A stretch of 6,041 nucleotides of DNA from contig CAKQCV010000113.1 of NCBI GenBank assembly GCA_934217675.1, positions 1 through 6,041 of the forward strand, read 5' to 3'. Both the position numbers and the translations under genes were made by a program. This document shows positions 4,549-6,041 of the stretch, in pieces. The DNA is from an uncultured Prevotella sp. Its GTDB lineage: Bacteria > Bacteroidota > Bacteroidia > Bacteroidales > Bacteroidaceae. The notes beneath the pieces were generated by a model that worked only from the letters and a program-made list of their open reading frames with translations, did not search any database and had not been told where the DNA came from. Every line of letters starts with the position of its first letter. Within the stretch, counting starts at the first letter, position 1.

Positions 4549-5883
4549 TTTTTCTATTTGAGCAACAATGCGTTGCTGCTCTTTTAACGGTGGTATAGGA
4601 AATAGTATGTCAAGCAATACACTTCGAGATATTCCAGGAATCATACTATTTGCATTTTTCTCAAGAATACTTAGGCTACTCTGTAAAAAACACTTGATAT
4701 ATTTCAAATCTATGCCAAGAGATGTTATTGACATAACCTGTCTTGCAATATGAATTTGTCCTATATCATTGAATGCCATTGCTCCAATTGTTCCTTTACA
4801 AGTAAGAAGTAAATCACCTTTATTTGCAATTGTGATGGGGGAATCTGTCCATCTGTTAATAAGTAAGCGTGAATTGACGAAATTACTTGCTCCTGTTACA
4901 TAAGGCATCCCATGATGTAAGTCATTGTATTGTGTAGGTCCTAAATCCCGACCTGACAACAAAGAAATACCTTGTCCTAATCTAATCCATCTCCAATTAG
5001 CAGGAATATCAAATGGTATATGCTCAGTTATATCCAAGTACTTTTTACCTATCTGCTCATAATACTTGTTATCGTCACTACGGAATATAACAGAAGAAGC
5101 TAAGGCAGATTTCTTCAACTTGCCCTCTTTGACCAGCTTCTGTTTCTCTGCCTTTATTTGTTCAAGCAAATCATGTGCTGTACCTTCTTCTGCAATTTGC
5201 GGAACGAGTTTACCTTGTATAGCCTCTTGAAGAATGGATTTCTTTAGCACTTCATTAATCTCTTCATTTATTCTATTTAATTTTTCTTGTGCTTCAGAAT
5301 ACTTTCTAATAAAAGGTTCCAATAAATTACATTTTTCAACTATTTTAATTTGCTCTTGAAAAGGTGGAATAGGAACTAAAAATCGACGTAAAGAATCAAT
5401 TCCTACGGTTTTCTGAGCCATTCCAGTTGCAGTTTTATTACATTGTGTCCTTATCAAAGGAGAATTTAGTAATAATTCTATATATTCGGCACTCGCCAAC
5501 ATAGGCTTTATTAACGCTATGTGTCGTTGGAAACAGAATACATCAGCAGTAAGGATTCTCACTGCGATACCGTATGAGCCTGTTACAGAAAACAAAATGT
5601 CATTTTTTTGCGGAATACGTTCTTTTGATAAATTTTCGTAATACTCAACAGGAACATATCGAGATGTATTCAAGTCTAATACGCCCTTTGCCATGTTAGA
5701 TATGACAATAAAAGGTATTCCGTCGAAACTTTTTGGAGGAGGCATGTGGTCACCATCGGCAATACTAAACGAAACAGAAGCTAATCTGCACCATTCCCAC
5801 CCCTTTGGTATCTCAAACGGTATCTCCTCATCAATGCACTTCACCTCCCCCGTAGCAAGCAACTTCTCATAATAGGAACTCAT
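4528..5883 (-). CDS. Silent inverted hsdS cassette (HsdS body lacking the N-terminal conserved region)
   Basis: This is a 451-residue frame opposed to the expressed hsdS. It begins almost exactly at IR1 (SYYEKLLATGEVK) and so lacks the first ~165 residues of the expressed copy, including MNGKQLKNSILQWAIQGKLV and the GIY-YIG insertion. Order: IR1 peptide (3-31); a different recognition domain 1 (32-212, ending LVPIPPFQEQIKIVEK plus coiled coil); central region in IR2 (213-275); a different recognition domain 2 (276-451, ending PIPPLKEQQRIVAQIEKLFEQLR). No frameshift is seen, as expected for a donor that must stay intact. Only a short leader with no clear promoter precedes it, so it is probably a storage copy activated by inversion. 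The ATG at 5883 could in principle give an N-truncated HsdS. Its last 21 bp overlap the other copy. Confidence 0.9.
   Translation of the reverse strand: MSSYYEKLLATGEVKCIDEEIPFEIPKGWEWCRLASVSFSIADGDHMPPPKSFDGIPFIVISNMAKGVLDLNTSRYVPVEYYENLSKERIPQKNDILFSVTGSYGIAVRILTADVFCFQRHIALIKPMLASAEYIELLLNSPLIRTQCNKTATGMAQKTVGIDSLRRFLVPIPPFQEQIKIVEKCNLLEPFIRKYSEAQEKLNRINEEINEVLKKSILQEAIQGKLVPQIAEEGTAHDLLEQIKAEKQKLVKEGKLKKSALASSVIFRSDDNKYYEQIGKKYLDITEHIPFDIPANWRWIRLGQGISLLSGRDLGPTQYNDLHHGMPYVTGASNFVNSRLLINRWTDSPITIANKGDLLLTCKGTIGAMAFNDIGQIHIARQVMSITSLGIDLKYIKCFLQSSLSILEKNANSMIPGISRSVLLDILFPIPPLKEQQRIVAQIEKLFEQLR
4536..4566. repeat. Perfect hairpin at the junction of the two convergent hsdS copies
   Basis: 13-bp arms GTTGCTCAAATAG (4536-4548) and CTATTTGAGCAAC (4554-4566) flank TTTTT. 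It contains the stop codon of the plus-strand hsdS (4546-4548) and encodes part of the C-terminus of the minus-strand copy (VAQIEKLFEQL). It lies at the boundary between the two recognition domains 2. It may stop transcription from either side or be a remnant of the duplication that created the inverted pair; the T-run is in the loop, so it is not a textbook terminator. Confidence 0.85.
5059..5247 (-). repeat. Inverted repeat IR2, copy b
   Basis: This is the partner of 3802-3990 on the opposite strand and encodes LKKSILQEAIQGKLVPQ...SDDNKYY of the silent cassette. It differs from copy a mostly at third codon positions, with a few amino-acid changes (for example GR to SR before DDNKYY). Confidence 0.88.
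5791..5878 (-). repeat. Inverted repeat IR1, copy b (outer end of silent cassette)
   Basis: This is the partner of 3174-3261 on the opposite strand, 84/88 identical. Homology stops within a few bases of the cassette's ATG, so the silent copy starts where the repeat does. It lies about 65 bp from the recombinase gene. Confidence 0.93.
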
Positions 5884-5943
5884 AGAACAAATCCGTGCCT
5901 ATTTATTAGGACAGCTTTATGTTTCACTAATAAACAAATAGAA
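5884..5943. promoter_or_regulatory. Short leader between silent cassette and recombinase, with inverted repeat
   Basis: This 60-bp region lies between divergent start codons. It contains TTTATTAG (5902-5909) and its complement CTAATAAA (5927-5934), 17 bp apart. That could be an operator, a recombinase-binding site or chance in AT-rich DNA. The recombinase promoter must lie here or further left inside the silent cassette; no clear TAnnTTTG box was found. Confidence 0.4.
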
Positions 5944-6041
5944 ATGGAATTAGACAAATTTGAAAAGTTCCTAAGCCAAGGCAATATGGCTAAGAACACG
6001 ATTTCGGCATATCTGTATGCCGTGAAGGAGTTTGGCTCTCG
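5944..6041 (+). CDS. Tyrosine site-specific recombinase, N-terminal part (3' end outside window)
   Basis: Only the first 32 residues and part of a codon are present, beginning MELDKFEKFLSQGNMAKNTI and continuing SAYLYAVKEFGS. The pattern xNTIxxYxxxxxxF is the start of the SAM-like core-binding domain of XerC/D-type phage integrases. The catalytic R-H-R-Y residues lie beyond the window. The start is the first ATG, just after an AT-rich stretch. Its position beside an hsdS and an inverted hsdS copy is characteristic of phase-variable type I RM loci, where such a recombinase inverts the specificity gene. That role is inferred from context. Confidence 0.82.
   Translation, partial: MELDKFEKFLSQGNMAKNTISAYLYAVKEFGS

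Noticed and set aside
4568..4753. Small plus-strand frame inside the silent cassette
   Set aside because: It is antisense to the HsdS recognition domain 2 and has no independent support.
3174..5878. The inverted hsdS pair as an assembly artefact
   Set aside because: The two copies carry different recognition domains and the repeats have distinct mismatches, so this is a real duplicated and diverged pair.

Overview
The window looks like chromosomal DNA of a Bacteroidota bacterium, most likely a gut-type Bacteroidales (Bacteroides/Prevotella-like). The grounds are the protein families and their order, AT-rich gene starts without clear Shine-Dalgarno sequences, and the hsdM/hsdS/inverted hsdS/tyrosine recombinase layout typical of phase-variable type I restriction-modification (RM) loci in that group. 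The genus is an inference. No hsdR is present; it would have to lie outside the window.

Layout: (1) 1-1379, the 3' part of hsdM (N6-adenine methylase), whose beginning lies upstream. (2) 1380-1501, a gap filled by three hairpins. (3) 1502-2611, a DUF1016/YhcG-family PD-(D/E)XK nuclease gene with two more palindromes inside its reading frame. (4) 2612-2676, two overlapping near-perfect palindromes. (5) 2677-4548, the expressed hsdS, which carries an unexpected GIY-YIG nuclease domain inserted into its N-terminal conserved region together with a G+C-rich palindrome. (6) 4528-5883 on the minus strand, a second hsdS body without the N-terminal region, convergent with the first and overlapping it by 21 bp. 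(7) 5884-5943, a short gap with a small inverted repeat. (8) 5944 to the window end, the start of a tyrosine recombinase.

How it works together: two pairs of inverted repeats (IR1, 88 bp, 84/88 identical; IR2, 189 bp, about 85% identical) bracket the target-recognition domains of the two hsdS copies. Inversion at IR1 would exchange both domains and inversion at IR2 only the second. Four specificity subunits could therefore be made from one expression site, with the adjacent recombinase the obvious candidate enzyme.

The most unusual content is two nuclease-plus-palindrome associations in one locus. First, the yhcG-like gene is flanked by, and contains, seven palindromes with different stems. 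Six of them share a central AC(N)GTG core, and the seventh is a weaker member. Second, the GIY-YIG insertion in hsdS comes with a CTGCCTGTC/GACAGGCAG palindrome. The palindrome shifts the reading frame by 20 nt and the GIY-YIG segment shifts it back with 286 nt, so the total (306 nt) keeps hsdS open. The ancestral residues QDPNDE are still readable in another frame between the two insertions. Both look like palindrome-associated nuclease elements embedded in an RM island.
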